From Haloarchaeobius amylolyticus (GTDB lineage Archaea; Halobacteriota; Halobacteria; Halobacteriales; Natrialbaceae): a stretch of 64,000 nucleotides of DNA. The stretch is from the NCBI RefSeq assembly GCF_026616195.1, contig NZ_JANHDH010000003.1:496001-560000 (forward strand), written 5' to 3'. The position numbers and the translations under genes are program-made. The notes under the pieces are model-generated. The model did no database searches, had not been told where the DNA came from, and saw only the letters and a program-made list of their open reading frames with translations. Shown here in pieces: positions 26,612 through 35,077 of this stretch (its first letter is position 1; each line of letters opens with the position of its first letter).

Positions 26612-28034
26612 CCTCGACCGCCGGCTCTTCGTCGAGATGTTCCGCGAGGAGTGGCGCCTCCACAGCCAGCTCTTCGGCGGCGGCCGCTTCGCCGGCTTCC
26701 CGGTGTTCGTCACGGCCATCACGGCCGGCGCGGTCTACCTGCTCACCACGACCGGGACCGCGGTCGGCTCGGTCCTCGCAGGGGTCCACGCCCTCGCGTT
26801 CTTCTTCGGCCTGCACACCGGCAGCGTCGGGTTCGTCGGCCGCGATGCCATGCGGAACCTGCTCGGCGACATGACCCTCGTCGTGTTCACGGCGCGAACC
26901 CTGCCCATCTCCCAGCGCAAACTGCTCGGCATCTTCCTCGTGAAGGACGCGGTGTACTACGCGCTGCTGTTCCTGCTCCCCATCACCATCGGGTTCGTCC
27001 CCGCCGTCCTGACGGGGGCCGGTATCGGCTGGCTCGCGCTCCCGGCGCTCTGGGCGACGACGACGGCGACGTTCGTCCTCGGCGTGGCCGTCACCTTCGC
27101 CGCCATCGGCCTCTCGACCCGCGGCGCGCCCGGGAAGCTCCTCCTGCTCGGGCTCGCCGCCGCGGCCGGCCTCGCCTACGCCGCCGGCATCGACTTCGTC
27201 GCATACACACCCTACGGCCTGTTCGACGGCGCGACCGCGGTCGAAGCCGTCGCGGCGCTCGCGCCGATTCCGGTCCTGCTCGGTACCGGCGTCGCGGTGT
27301 ACGACACCAGCTACGTCACGCCCGCCAGAACCGCAGGTCGGACCTTCCTGAACTGGCAGAACGCCCTGCCCTTCGACGCCGACGGTCTGACCGTGAAGTC
27401 ACTGCTCGACGTGCATCGCTCCTCCGGCGGCTTCGTGAAGGTGCTGTTCTCCGGCGGCGTACTGTTCGCCGTCAGCGCGTTCCTGCTGAACCTCGCGGAG
27501 ACCATCACCGGCCTCGCGCCCTCGACCGGCATCTCCTTCGGTGCGATTCTGGGGCTCTCCGCGTTCACGACCTACAACTGGGTCACGCAGTTCGACGACG
27601 TCCGGGAGTACCAGCTCTACCCCGTCTCGGTGGCGGCCGTCTTCCGCGCGAAGTTCCGGGCGTTCCTCGTCCTCGGCGTGCCCACCGGCCTGCTCTACTT
27701 CCTCGGAGCCGTGGCGTGGCGTGGCGCCAGAGTCGAAGAAGCCGTCGTCGGCGTGCTCCTCCTGCTCGGCCTGGAGTGCTACCTGTTCGGTCTGACCGTC
27801 TACCTCGCCGGCTTCCAGCCCAACGAGTTCCTCTTCGACACCGTGCTGTTCGCGGCCTTCGGCGGGGCCGTGGCGGTCGTGCTCGTCCCGGTGCTCGTGG
27901 TCGGGCTGGTGCTCGCGCCCGTGGATGCGACCCTGCTGGTGGGCCTGGGCGCGGCGGGTGTCGTCGCGGGGGGTCTTGGAATCGGGCTGTATCGCCGGGC
28001 GGTGCCGAAGTGGGAACGGCATCATCGGCAGTGA
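26601..28034 (+). CDS. ABC exporter permease, about 12 membrane helices
   Basis: This 477-residue protein starts with GTG at 26601 inside the end of the ATPase gene. It has about a dozen hydrophobic helices and short basic loops, as in large ABC-2-like integral membrane components. The C-terminal helix ends LGIGLYRRAVPKWERHHRQ. That same tail, with two frameshifts, reappears as a relic at 30699-30874. The exported substrate is unknown. Confidence 0.88.
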   Translation: MTTSLDRRLFVEMFREEWRLHSQLFGGGRFAGFPVFVTAITAGAVYLLTTTGTAVGSVLAGVHALAFFFGLHTGSVGFVGRDAMRNLLGDMTLVVFTARTLPISQRKLLGIFLVKDAVYYALLFLLPITIGFVPAVLTGAGIGWLALPALWATTTATFVLGVAVTFAAIGLSTRGAPGKLLLLGLAAAAGLAYAAGIDFVAYTPYGLFDGATAVEAVAALAPIPVLLGTGVAVYDTSYVTPARTAGRTFLNWQNALPFDADGLTVKSLLDVHRSSGGFVKVLFSGGVLFAVSAFLLNLAETITGLAPSTGISFGAILGLSAFTTYNWVTQFDDVREYQLYPVSVAAVFRAKFRAFLVLGVPTGLLYFLGAVAWRGARVEEAVVGVLLLLGLECYLFGLTVYLAGFQPNEFLFDTVLFAAFGGAVAVVLVPVLVVGLVLAPVDATLLVGLGAAGVVAGGLGIGLYRRAVPKWERHHRQ

Positions 28035-28211
28035 CGGACCCGGGGTGCGAGTGAACCCCCGGCATTCCTGACGAGTTCGTGTACTCTTCTCAGTACCATA
28101 CTGAATAGAGGGCTCGATTCGGGAGACGGCCACGGGCCGACTGGGAACAGAGGAGTTGGTACTCGAGCACGGATGATTCGCACGGTTATCTCTGGCTCGG
28201 GAGGTGGCTAT
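28035..28211. other. intergenic stretch, start of lower-GC islet
   Basis: There is no gene in these 177 bp. GC content drops visibly from about 28060 onward, and lower-GC, more A/T-third-position sequence continues to about 29450, unlike the flanks. Confidence 0.4.
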
Positions 28212-28391
28212 TTATTCCAGTCTCTCAGCTAATACCACGATCTCTACATCTAGAGTCGGGAGCGATGGATCCTCATTTCGGATGCTCCACCCACCCTCGA
28301 CGGGCACCCCATTCTTCGTAGCTTCGTTGACGATATTCCGCAGTTGCTTCTCGAACTGCTCTTCGCTTTCTATAGGTTCCTCACCCACCAT
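28212..28391 (-). CDS. small hypothetical protein, 59 aa
   Basis: The ATG at 28389-28391 follows a clear Shine-Dalgarno sequence (AAGGAGAGAGAAA) on the minus strand, which decides the start over one 28 codons upstream. The protein is helical at its N-terminus (SEEQFEKQLRNIVNEATKNG) and ends in a strand region (GGWSIRNEDPSLPTLDVEI). It resembles very short haloarchaeal proteins that I recognise only as a type, with no known role. Its GC content is lower than that of surrounding genes. Confidence 0.6.
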   Translation of the reverse strand: MVGEEPIESEEQFEKQLRNIVNEATKNGVPVEGGWSIRNEDPSLPTLDVEIVVLAERLE

Positions 28392-28549
28392 TTTCTCTCT
28401 CCTTAGATGTTCAATAGTCGGAAGATACCGTAACATTTGCGCCAGCACAGACTGGCCAGAGCAAAAGCCCACCACGTGCTATCTCGAATCTACCGCGCTC
28501 TCCCCGATTGCGGAGAAGATTCATTTTCTCTCCGGCGGTACCCCCAGTC

Positions 28550-29029
28550 ATGAGTTCGGTCTCCCTTGACGAGGTCGACCGGGGTATCCTCTTCGCGCTC
28601 CAGGAGGACGCCCGGAACACGACTATCGACGAGATTGCACAACAGGTCGAGGTCTCTCCGAGCACGGTCCGTAACCGTATCGAGCGCCTCGAAGACGAAG
28701 GCATCATCGAGGGGTACTACATCAAGGTCGACTACGAGAAAGCCGCCTTCCCGCTGCACGTCCTGTTCATCTGCAGTGCCGCCACCGAGGAGCGCGAATC
28801 ACTCGCCCGGGAGGCGCTGGAGTCCCGTGGGGTCGTCGACGTCCGTGAGATGCTCACCAGCAAACGCAACCTCTTCATCGAGGCCGTCGCCACGGATACA
28901 CAGGACCTCACGGACATCAGCAATCAACTGTCGGGACTCGGGTTCGATATCGAATCCTCCGAGATCATCACCAACCACCACACTCGCCCCTGGGAACATT
29001 TCGAGTACGCGGAGGACACCGGCGGATGA
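28550..29029 (+). CDS. Lrp/AsnC-family transcriptional regulator
   Basis: This 159-residue protein has the AsnC-type winged helix at residues 5-60 (LDEVDRGILFALQEDARNTT, then SPSTVRNRIERLEDEGIIEG) and a RAM-like ligand domain after it. It starts at ATG 28550; an upstream in-frame ATG at 28508 adds sequence atypical for the family. Such regulators sense amino acids or related metabolites. It is in the lower-GC islet and has its own terminator-like hairpin downstream. Confidence 0.9.
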   Translation: MSSVSLDEVDRGILFALQEDARNTTIDEIAQQVEVSPSTVRNRIERLEDEGIIEGYYIKVDYEKAAFPLHVLFICSAATEERESLAREALESRGVVDVREMLTSKRNLFIEAVATDTQDLTDISNQLSGLGFDIESSEIITNHHTRPWEHFEYAEDTGG

Positions 29030-29055
29030 GTCACCATCCTGAAGACCAATTAGGT

Positions 29056-29075
29056 TGCGAAATTCGCAGTTTTTA
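29056..29075 (+). terminator. hairpin plus T-run after the Lrp gene
   Basis: TGCGAA-A-TTCGCA is a perfect inverted repeat at 29056-29068, followed by GTTTTTAG. It lies 27 bp after the Lrp stop and has the form of an archaeal terminator. Confidence 0.45.
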
Positions 29076-29166
29076 GTACACTACTCCTCGAAAACCGCAA
29101 TCTATGTTGTGGTTTGCGCAAATGGTTTTGCTCTGGGGAACATTCACACATCCAGTGAGTTCGGGA

Positions 29167-29376
29167 ATGACTTCGGATACCAATCGGGACGGAACCCTGA
29201 CCGACGCGCAACGGGAGCTCCTCCGGAGTGCAGTCCGCGAGGGGTATTTTAAAGTACCACGTGAGGTATCGCTGGTCGAACTAGCAGAGCTCAACGATAT
29301 CTCGGATGTAGAGCTGTCCCAACAGCTCAGACGTGGGCTGGATGTGGTCGTCCGAGATGCAACGCTCGAGGACTAA
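29167..29376 (+). CDS. stand-alone HTH_10 (Bat-type) DNA-binding protein, 69 aa
   Basis: From the ATG at 29167 the protein is essentially one bacterio-opsin-activator-type helix-turn-helix domain: LTDAQRELLRSAVREGYFKV, then PREVSLVELAELNDISDVEL and SQQLRRGLDVVV. In most haloarchaeal proteins this domain is the C-terminal output module of a larger sensor; here nothing precedes it apart from an optional 21-residue hydrophobic extension from an ATG at 29104. It may act as a mini-regulator or be the remnant of a longer gene. Confidence 0.75.
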   Translation: MTSDTNRDGTLTDAQRELLRSAVREGYFKVPREVSLVELAELNDISDVELSQQLRRGLDVVVRDATLED

Positions 29377-29524
29377 TTCCAGCACCTCGGAATCGGCCTC
29401 GAGTGCTGACTGCACTCCCTCTTCAGCACGGCACTCCTGACAAGGTTTATTCAGAACACCAGATGAAGCGACAGACCGAGCCCGCTACCTCTGTCACCTG
29501 TCCAACTCCGACGCCTGCCCGCAG

Positions 29525-30127
29525 TCAGGGGATCTCGGCGACCGCATCCGCGAGGTCCGCCGATGCCTCCCAGTCGATGACCCGCTCGCCGGCGGCTTCC
29601 TCCAACGCTGCCAGGTGCGAGGCAGCCATCCCGTTGTCGTAGTGGTCTCGCATCGCGTCCTCGGAGTCGTACACCCGCTTCAGGAGCCAGAGGATGTCCC
29701 GGATGGTCGTCTGGTAGTGGTAGAGGAAACCGAGTTCCCAGACGTGGCCGCCGTCGAAGTCTTCGAGGATACCAACGATGTGGGTGGCCATCTCGGAGAG
29801 GATATCGAACGCGGGCACCCAGAGGTCGATGTCCTCGCCGGTGAAGCCGAAGTCTTCGAGCCGGAACGCCGTCGCCCCCGGCCGGTCGTCGAGGCGTTCA
29901 CAGACCTCGAGTCGCCGCTCCCCCGGGCCATCCTCGCCGCCACGGCCGACGACCAGGTACCGCCGGTCCGACCGCTTGAGCGTCTTGAACCGCCGGCCGT
30001 GAAGCCCATCCTTCAACCGTTCGTGCTGCTGCGGCGTGAGCCGGAGTTCGTCGTCGTGGACCAGTTCGTCGGGGTCGACGTTCTCGAGGTACTCCCGGTG
30101 GGACGGGTCCGTGGGGTCGTCGGCCAT
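29525..30127 (-). CDS. uncharacterised haloarchaeal protein, 200 aa
   Basis: The start at 30127 is chosen because upstream in-frame codons are atypical. The N-terminus is acidic with ELRLTPQQHERLKDGLHGRR, followed by a strand-rich section (RYLVVGRGGEDGPGERRL). A helical C-terminal half includes DILSEMATHIVGILEDFDGG and TIRDILWLLKRVYDSEDAMR. There is no signal peptide or membrane segment. I do not recognise a characterised homologue. It is divergent from the winged-helix gene at 30256. Confidence 0.7.
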   Translation of the reverse strand: MADDPTDPSHREYLENVDPDELVHDDELRLTPQQHERLKDGLHGRRFKTLKRSDRRYLVVGRGGEDGPGERRLEVCERLDDRPGATAFRLEDFGFTGEDIDLWVPAFDILSEMATHIVGILEDFDGGHVWELGFLYHYQTTIRDILWLLKRVYDSEDAMRDHYDNGMAASHLAALEEAAGERVIDWEASADLADAVAEIP

Positions 30128-30255
30128 GCTACACGGGAGAACAGTTGCAGGACTGAAATAGATACTGCTCAGCAGAATGGTTGTGAAACTATTTTGGGTA
30201 TCGGTTTCATTTGACGACCTAGTGTTTAATGGCGGGTGAGACCGTAGACACGAGT

Positions 30256-30690
30256 ATGCGTCCGGAAGCACAGCGGCCGAGCGACGGCGGGGACCGCGGG
30301 CTGGGTGACGAGTTCGACACGTGGACCGCACTCCAGAAGGCGACCGACAAGACGCGGGCGAACCTCATCGCCGACATCGTCGGGCACCCCGAAGGCGCAC
30401 CGAGCGTGAAGGAACTCGACTACATGAACCCGAGCCTCGAAGCCGACGCGATCCGCCGGCACCTGCGGACGCTCCAGTCGGTCGGCGTGGTCGAGGAGCT
30501 CGTCGTCGAGCCGGGCGAGCGCATCCGGGGCTACCCGTACAAGTTCTACCGGCTCACGGCCGAGGCTCGTGCCCTGTTCGACCGGAACGACCTGTTCCCG
30601 GAGGACGCGTGGCGTCGCCAGTACGCCCGCGTCGAGAAGACCGGCGAGATCACCGAACTCGAAGAGATGCCGCGACCGACCACAGACTAG
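30256..30690 (+). CDS. winged-helix transcriptional regulator (ArsR-like)
   Basis: The ATG at 30256 is preferred to one at 30229 because GTTTAAT at 30223-30229 sits about 30 bp upstream, where a TATA box would place a leaderless start; with 30229 the protein is nine residues longer. The 144-residue protein has a winged helix at about 25-110 (KTRANLIADIVGHPEG, LEADAIRRHLRTLQSVGVVE) and a wing with RGYPYKFYRLTAEARALF. Its target may be the neighbouring transporters, by position only. Confidence 0.78.
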   Translation: MRPEAQRPSDGGDRGLGDEFDTWTALQKATDKTRANLIADIVGHPEGAPSVKELDYMNPSLEADAIRRHLRTLQSVGVVEELVVEPGERIRGYPYKFYRLTAEARALFDRNDLFPEDAWRRQYARVEKTGEITELEEMPRPTTD

Positions 30691-30698
30691 GACCGCCA

Positions 30699-30874
30699 TC
30701 GACAAGATGCGGTTCCCGACTTTCGCTCCGTCGTGCTCGTCGTCGGCCTCGTGTTCGCACCCGTAGATGCGACCTGTTAGCAGGGCTCGGCGTCGCCAGC
30801 GTCGTGGCTGGCGCGCTTGGGCCCGGGCTGTACCGCCGGCGGTCCCGAAATGGGAGCGACACCACCGGCAGTGA
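30699..30874 (+). pseudogene. decayed 3' end of an ABC permease gene
   Basis: Allowing two single-base deletions (after codon GACC near 30776 and after CGCCGG near 30840), this stretch encodes LVVGLVFAPVDAT, LLAGLGVASVVAGALGPG, LYRR and AVPKWERHHRQ followed by a stop. About 40 of 46 residues are identical to the end of the permease at 26601-28034. In the unshifted frame a TAG interrupts it. Weaker similarity extends left to about 30699. It is a relic of a second permease copy in the same orientation. Confidence 0.85.
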
Positions 30875-30911
30875 CCCCGGCCTGAATACCTCCCCCTCCT
30901 CTTTTCCGGCC

Positions 30912-31727
30912 TCAGTAGTCCCCGAGCACACCGAGCTTCCGCGCCCGCGTCGTCGTGTACTGGAACACGGCGTAGCCCGCGAGCACGTAGCCGAGCGCGG
31001 TCCCGAACAGGACGGCGAGGTCGAGCAGGGGGAACTCCCAGAGCTGGGTCCCCTCGAGCATCGTCCGCTGGAGCAGGGCGCTCCCCTGGACCAGCGGGAG
31101 GACCCGCGTCCAGCCGAGGTCGAACGCCGGCGCGGAGATGAGGACGATGAAACTGAACTGGAGCAGGTTCAGCCAGTTCCCGACCTGCTTGTAGAGGACG
31201 GTGACCCCGCCGGCGGCGAAGCCGAGGCCGAGGACCGACGCGATGGAGAGGCTCGCGACGACGACGATGGTGAGCACCTTGAGCTGGAGGACGGTCCCGG
31301 TGATGAGGAGCATCACCGCGAGGACGACGATGGACGTGATGAACGTCCGGACCACCTTCGCGACGCCCTTCGCGAGCGCGACCGGCGCGAACCCGAACGG
31401 CGTCATGAAGTGGCGTTCGAGGGTGCCCCACTGCACCTCGCTCCCGATGTCGTTCGAGAGCGAGCTGTAGGCCCCGACCGAGAGCGTCCAGAGGAAGTAC
31501 CCGACGATGATGCCCTCGATGGAGTCGGTCAGGGCCTGCCCGGCGAGCATCCGCCCGCCGTAGAACAGCAGGCCGAAGAAGAACAGCGAGACGACGATGC
31601 CGCCGATTGCGTTCGCCGGGTACCGGACGAACAGCAGGAACTCGCGGTAGAGGACGGCCTTCGAGAGGTCCCAGTAGGTGGCGGGCTGTGGCCGGTCGTC
31701 GACTGCCGGCGACGCGTCCGGACTCAT
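30912..31727 (-). CDS. ABC-2 type exporter permease
   Basis: This 271-residue protein has six membrane helices, beginning near residue 35, and the ABC-2 transport signature region GFAPVALAKGVAKVVRTF between helices, with a C-terminal cytoplasmic tail (TTTRARKLGVLGDY). It forms the channel for the ATPase encoded immediately upstream; the genes overlap by 4 bp (ATGA). Drug, polymer or lipid export are all possible. Confidence 0.92.
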   Translation of the reverse strand: MSPDASPAVDDRPQPATYWDLSKAVLYREFLLFVRYPANAIGGIVVSLFFFGLLFYGGRMLAGQALTDSIEGIIVGYFLWTLSVGAYSSLSNDIGSEVQWGTLERHFMTPFGFAPVALAKGVAKVVRTFITSIVVLAVMLLITGTVLQLKVLTIVVVASLSIASVLGLGFAAGGVTVLYKQVGNWLNLLQFSFIVLISAPAFDLGWTRVLPLVQGSALLQRTMLEGTQLWEFPLLDLAVLFGTALGYVLAGYAVFQYTTTRARKLGVLGDY

Positions 31728-32755
31728 CGCCCCTCACCCCCCGTCATCTCGAGGAACGCCTCCTCGAGGTCCGGCGCGACCGTCTCGACCGAGTCGATGG
31801 TGACGCGATGGGCCCGCAGCAGGTCCATCAGGTCGTAGATGCCGTCGGAGTCGGTCGCGACCTCCAGCCGGGTGTGGCCGTCGTACTGCTGGCAGTCGGT
31901 CACCTCGAACTGCTCGCGGACCTGTGCGAGGGTGTCCGCGCCGAGGTCCGGGCTGGACACCCGGAACCCGCGCGTCTCGAACCCGCGGAGCAGGTTCGCG
32001 ACCGTGTCGTCGGCGATGATGCGCCCCTGACTGATGATGACGACCCGGTCGCAGACGTCCTCGATGACGTCCATGTCGTGACTGGAGAGGACGACGGTCA
32101 GCCCGCGCTCGCTCACGATGCGGCGCAGTTCCCGCCGGAGCTTCAGCGAACTCTCCACGTCCAGCCCCAGGGTCGGTTCGTCGAGGAACACGACGTCGGC
32201 GTCGGTCGCGAGCACGCTCGCCAGCGACGCCTTCTGCTTCATCCCGCGGGAGAGGTCCCTGACGGGCGTGTCCGCCTTCTCGGCGAGGTCGAGCTGGTCG
32301 AGCAGGCGCTCGTGGCGCCCGCGGACCGAGTCCGGCTTCACCCCGCTGATGGTCGCGAAGTAGCGCAGGTTCTCCCGGACGGTCAGCCGCCAGTAGTCGT
32401 TGCGCGCGCCCTCCAGCATGGCGTCGACGTGTCGGTACGCCCGCCGCGGGTTGGCGTGGACGTCGACGCCCTTGATGCGGACCGTCCCGGCCTCGGGCAG
32501 TATCATCCCGAGGATGGACTTGATGGTCGTCGTCTTCCCCGCCCCGTTGGGGCCGAGCAGGCCGACGACCGACCCCTCCTGCACGGTGAAGGAGACGTCG
32601 TCGACGGCGGTGACGGCCGCCTCGCCGCTCCCGAAGGTCTTCGAGAGCCCCTCGACGGCGATGGCTGGCGGCCCCGCCGTCTCGTCCGGTTCGGACCCGG
32701 TACGGTCCGTCGTCGCCGACCCGTCACGTCCACGCTCCCCCGACTGCGGTTCCAT
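31724..32755 (-). CDS. ABC-2 type exporter ATPase
   Basis: The start at 32755 gives 343 residues: a 35-residue charged N-terminal extension, then the ATPase with Walker A GPNGAGKTT, DLSRGMKQKASLA signature, Walker B VVFLDEPTLGLD and SSHDMDVIEDV. A C-terminal domain of about 90 residues (GFRVSSPDLGADTLAQV, then DLEEAFLEMTGG) is typical of drug-export ATPases. It is coupled to the permease downstream. Confidence 0.93.
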   Translation of the reverse strand: MEPQSGERGRDGSATTDRTGSEPDETAGPPAIAVEGLSKTFGSGEAAVTAVDDVSFTVQEGSVVGLLGPNGAGKTTTIKSILGMILPEAGTVRIKGVDVHANPRRAYRHVDAMLEGARNDYWRLTVRENLRYFATISGVKPDSVRGRHERLLDQLDLAEKADTPVRDLSRGMKQKASLASVLATDADVVFLDEPTLGLDVESSLKLRRELRRIVSERGLTVVLSSHDMDVIEDVCDRVVIISQGRIIADDTVANLLRGFETRGFRVSSPDLGADTLAQVREQFEVTDCQQYDGHTRLEVATDSDGIYDLMDLLRAHRVTIDSVETVAPDLEEAFLEMTGGEGR

Positions 32756-32881
32756 CGGGCCGGGGTAGGGTCCCCGGTAGCAAAAAGGCCCGGCGTAGGC
32801 GCCAGAGACCGCCATACCGTGAACCGCCCTCCGAGGTGTCGAAAGAGGTACCATTATCTTGCCGAGGGCCGACGTGCGAAC

Positions 32882-33445
32882 GTGCCGAACCTGTCCCTCC
32901 GCTACGTCATCGTCACCCTCCTGCTGGTCGGACTCCTCGTCGGAGCTATCGCCATCGTCGGCGTCATCGGCGTCGACACGAGTCGGTTCGCCGTCACCGA
33001 TGCCGCGGTGAACGAGACCGACCTCTCGGTCCGGTTGAACGACGAGTTCGACCTCCCCGAGAGCGAGAACGAGTCGGTGATGACGTGTACGAGTTCGGGG
33101 ACCCCGGGCGACAGCATCGGCGTGTACGGAACCGTGACCGTCACCGTCCCGACGGACGACGATGACGGCCTCGCCGGTGACGACCCCTACGAGGTCGAAC
33201 TGGCGCTCACCGAGGTCGGTGAGACCACCACGAAGGGCGTCGACGGGTCGGGGCGGCGAGCGACAGCCCGGTTCTTCTGGATTCTCGAGGACGACGAGAC
33301 CCTGGAGGTAGGGCAGACGACGACCATGCGAATCCGGGTCCTGGACGGGGGTGAGACCATCGCAGAGGAGACCAGACAGGTCACCGTCGAGGAGGGGTCC
33401 CGGACCTTCGACTGCGACGACGAGGAGCGTCGGAGAGCGCCCTGA
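32882..33445 (+). CDS. membrane-anchored extracellular protein, 187 aa
   Basis: The protein opens with GTG at 32882; no ATG fits. Residues 7-30 are a signal anchor (YVIVTLLLVGLLVGAIAIVG) and the remainder is an acidic, strand-rich exported domain with Cys in MTCTSSG and FDCDDEE that could pair. Segments such as YGTVTVTVPTDDDD and TTTMRIRVLDGG suggest an immunoglobulin-like sandwich. I do not recognise a family. It is divergent from the exporter ATPase by about 125 bp. Confidence 0.65.
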   Translation: MPNLSLRYVIVTLLLVGLLVGAIAIVGVIGVDTSRFAVTDAAVNETDLSVRLNDEFDLPESENESVMTCTSSGTPGDSIGVYGTVTVTVPTDDDDGLAGDDPYEVELALTEVGETTTKGVDGSGRRATARFFWILEDDETLEVGQTTTMRIRVLDGGETIAEETRQVTVEEGSRTFDCDDEERRRAP

Positions 33446-33453
33446 CCTCAGAC

Positions 33454-34227
33454 TCAGACCTGGTCGATTGTCGTCTCCGGGTTGACCACGAGGCTCCCCC
33501 GGACCGTCTGGGTCGCGACGTTCACCGCGTCGGTACACTGGGCGACGTTCGTCGCCTCGTAGTTCTCGATGTCGAGGAAGGTGACGAGCGAGAACGCGTA
33601 GTAGCGCTTCTCGCCGTCGCCGTAGGGCAGGTAGGCCGTGTAGCTGTTCACGTCGACGTTCGGGAACGCCACGAAGCGGACGGCCTCGCCGCCGAACTCG
33701 TCCTCGTAGGCCACGCCGGAGCTGTCCTCGCGGTCGATGGCGGCCTCGACCTCCGCTTCCGCCTCGCTCGCGGTGACGGGCTCGAAGGACTGGCCCACCC
33801 GGACCGTGGCGCTCGAGGTCGCGCCCTCGCTGGTCAGCGCCGGGCTGACGATGCGCTGGATGCGGGCCCCGGTGCGGTCGAGTGGGTCCTCGACGGTCCA
33901 GCTGTCGACGTAGTCGAACGCGAAGACGTAGGGCGTCCCGGCCACGTCGTAGGGGGTCGGCGACCCGGTCATCGGCTGGCAGAACGATGCGGACCCGCTC
34001 GCGGTCGCGTCCTGCTCGTCCGTGGCAGTCTCCGGGTTCTGACCGGTCGTCGTCTCCCGAACTGTCGTCGCAGCCTCTCTCGTCGTCTCGCCCGCGGTCG
34101 CCGTGGCGTCGCCGCCGTTCCCCGCGGGTGCGTCGGCTCCCTCGCTGGTACAGCCCGCGAGGGCGGTCGTCGCCGTCGCCGAGGCCGCGCCGAGGAGGAA
34201 CCGTCGGCGAGTTTGCCGGTCGGCCAT
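33454..34227 (-). CDS. twin-arginine lipoprotein, paralogue 1
   Basis: This 257-residue protein has a Tat signal (RRRFLLGAASATATTALAGC) with lipobox LAGC, an Ala/Thr/Glu-rich linker, and a globular domain from about residue 85. That domain opens PYDVAGTPYVFAFDYVDSW and contains EDEFGGEAVRFVAFPN. The pattern recalls PsbP/DcrB-like exported domains, which is only a resemblance. It shares about a third of its domain residues, by eye, with the next gene, 4 bp upstream, so the two are tandem duplicates in one operon. Confidence 0.8.
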   Translation of the reverse strand: MADRQTRRRFLLGAASATATTALAGCTSEGADAPAGNGGDATATAGETTREAATTVRETTTGQNPETATDEQDATASGSASFCQPMTGSPTPYDVAGTPYVFAFDYVDSWTVEDPLDRTGARIQRIVSPALTSEGATSSATVRVGQSFEPVTASEAEAEVEAAIDREDSSGVAYEDEFGGEAVRFVAFPNVDVNSYTAYLPYGDGEKRYYAFSLVTFLDIENYEATNVAQCTDAVNVATQTVRGSLVVNPETTIDQV

Positions 34228-34231
34228 CGGC

Positions 34232-34990
34232 TCAGACCTCCCCGATGGTCGTCTCGGGGTTGGGAGCGATGCTCTCCCGGACCGTCTCGATGCCAGCCAC
34301 CGTCTCCGCCAGGCAGAGTGGCTGCGTGCCCTCCTCGTCCTCCACCCGGAGGATGCTCGTCGTGAGCATCAGCCGGACCATGTGGTACCGCGCCTCCGCC
34401 TCTCCGTACGGCAGCCAGCACTGGTAGAACGGGATGTCCGTATCCGAGAGGCCGAGAACCTGCACGGTCTCACCGCCGAACTGCTGCTCGTGGGCGACGG
34501 TGCCGCGGGCGTAGTCCCCCGAGACGCTCTCGGCGATGACCTCGTCGACCTCGGCCTTCGTGACGGCCTCGAAGGACTGCATGACGCTGAGGTTCGCCGC
34601 CTCCGTCTCCCCGTCGACGGTCACGATGGGGCTGGTGAGTCCCTGGACCCGCCCATCCGGACCCGACAGTGGGTCCTCGACCTGCCAGGAATCGACGTAG
34701 TCGAAGGCGAAGACGAATGGCGTCCCCGCCACGTCGAACGGTGTCGGCTCCCCATCGAGAAGCGCGCAGTCCGGGTCCGGACTGCTGGACTGGGTCGTCG
34801 TGTTATCCCCTCCGGTGGACGAAGCCCCCGACCCCGCACCTGCTGACTCCCCTGTCGCGTCTGGCTGGCCGTCGTCGGTGGTCCCCCCACCACCCTCGGC
34901 GGCAGTCTGGCCGCCGCCGAGACAGCCTGTCAGTCCGGCCGTCGTCGCTGTCGCGCACAGCAGGAACCGTCGTCGAGACACTTCATCCAT
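34232..34990 (-). CDS. twin-arginine lipoprotein, paralogue 2
   Basis: This 252-residue protein has SRRRFLLCATATTAGLTGC as Tat signal and lipobox LTGC, a low-complexity Gly/Ser/Thr linker to about residue 75, and the same domain as its neighbour (PFDVAGTPFVFAFDYVDSW, then EQQFGGETVQVLGLSD). Both proteins end with a matching NPETTI tail. It is the promoter-proximal gene of the pair. Function is unknown; the repeated FDYVDSW motif could be useful for a family profile. Confidence 0.8.
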   Translation of the reverse strand: MDEVSRRRFLLCATATTAGLTGCLGGGQTAAEGGGGTTDDGQPDATGESAGAGSGASSTGGDNTTTQSSSPDPDCALLDGEPTPFDVAGTPFVFAFDYVDSWQVEDPLSGPDGRVQGLTSPIVTVDGETEAANLSVMQSFEAVTKAEVDEVIAESVSGDYARGTVAHEQQFGGETVQVLGLSDTDIPFYQCWLPYGEAEARYHMVRLMLTTSILRVEDEEGTQPLCLAETVAGIETVRESIAPNPETTIGEV

Positions 34991-35077
34991 AACGACGGTT
35001 CGAAGCAGTACAGTATCAGGTTACTTCGTGACCGCCCGTTCACGGTGTGAACGGACGCGCTGGAGGTGGACCAGCAT

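Noticed and set aside
29464-29642. Possible leaderless plus-strand gene after TTTATTC at about 29445
   Set aside because: Most of the frame overlaps the 3' end of the gene at 29525-30127 antisense and has low-complexity Ser/Ala/Pro composition.
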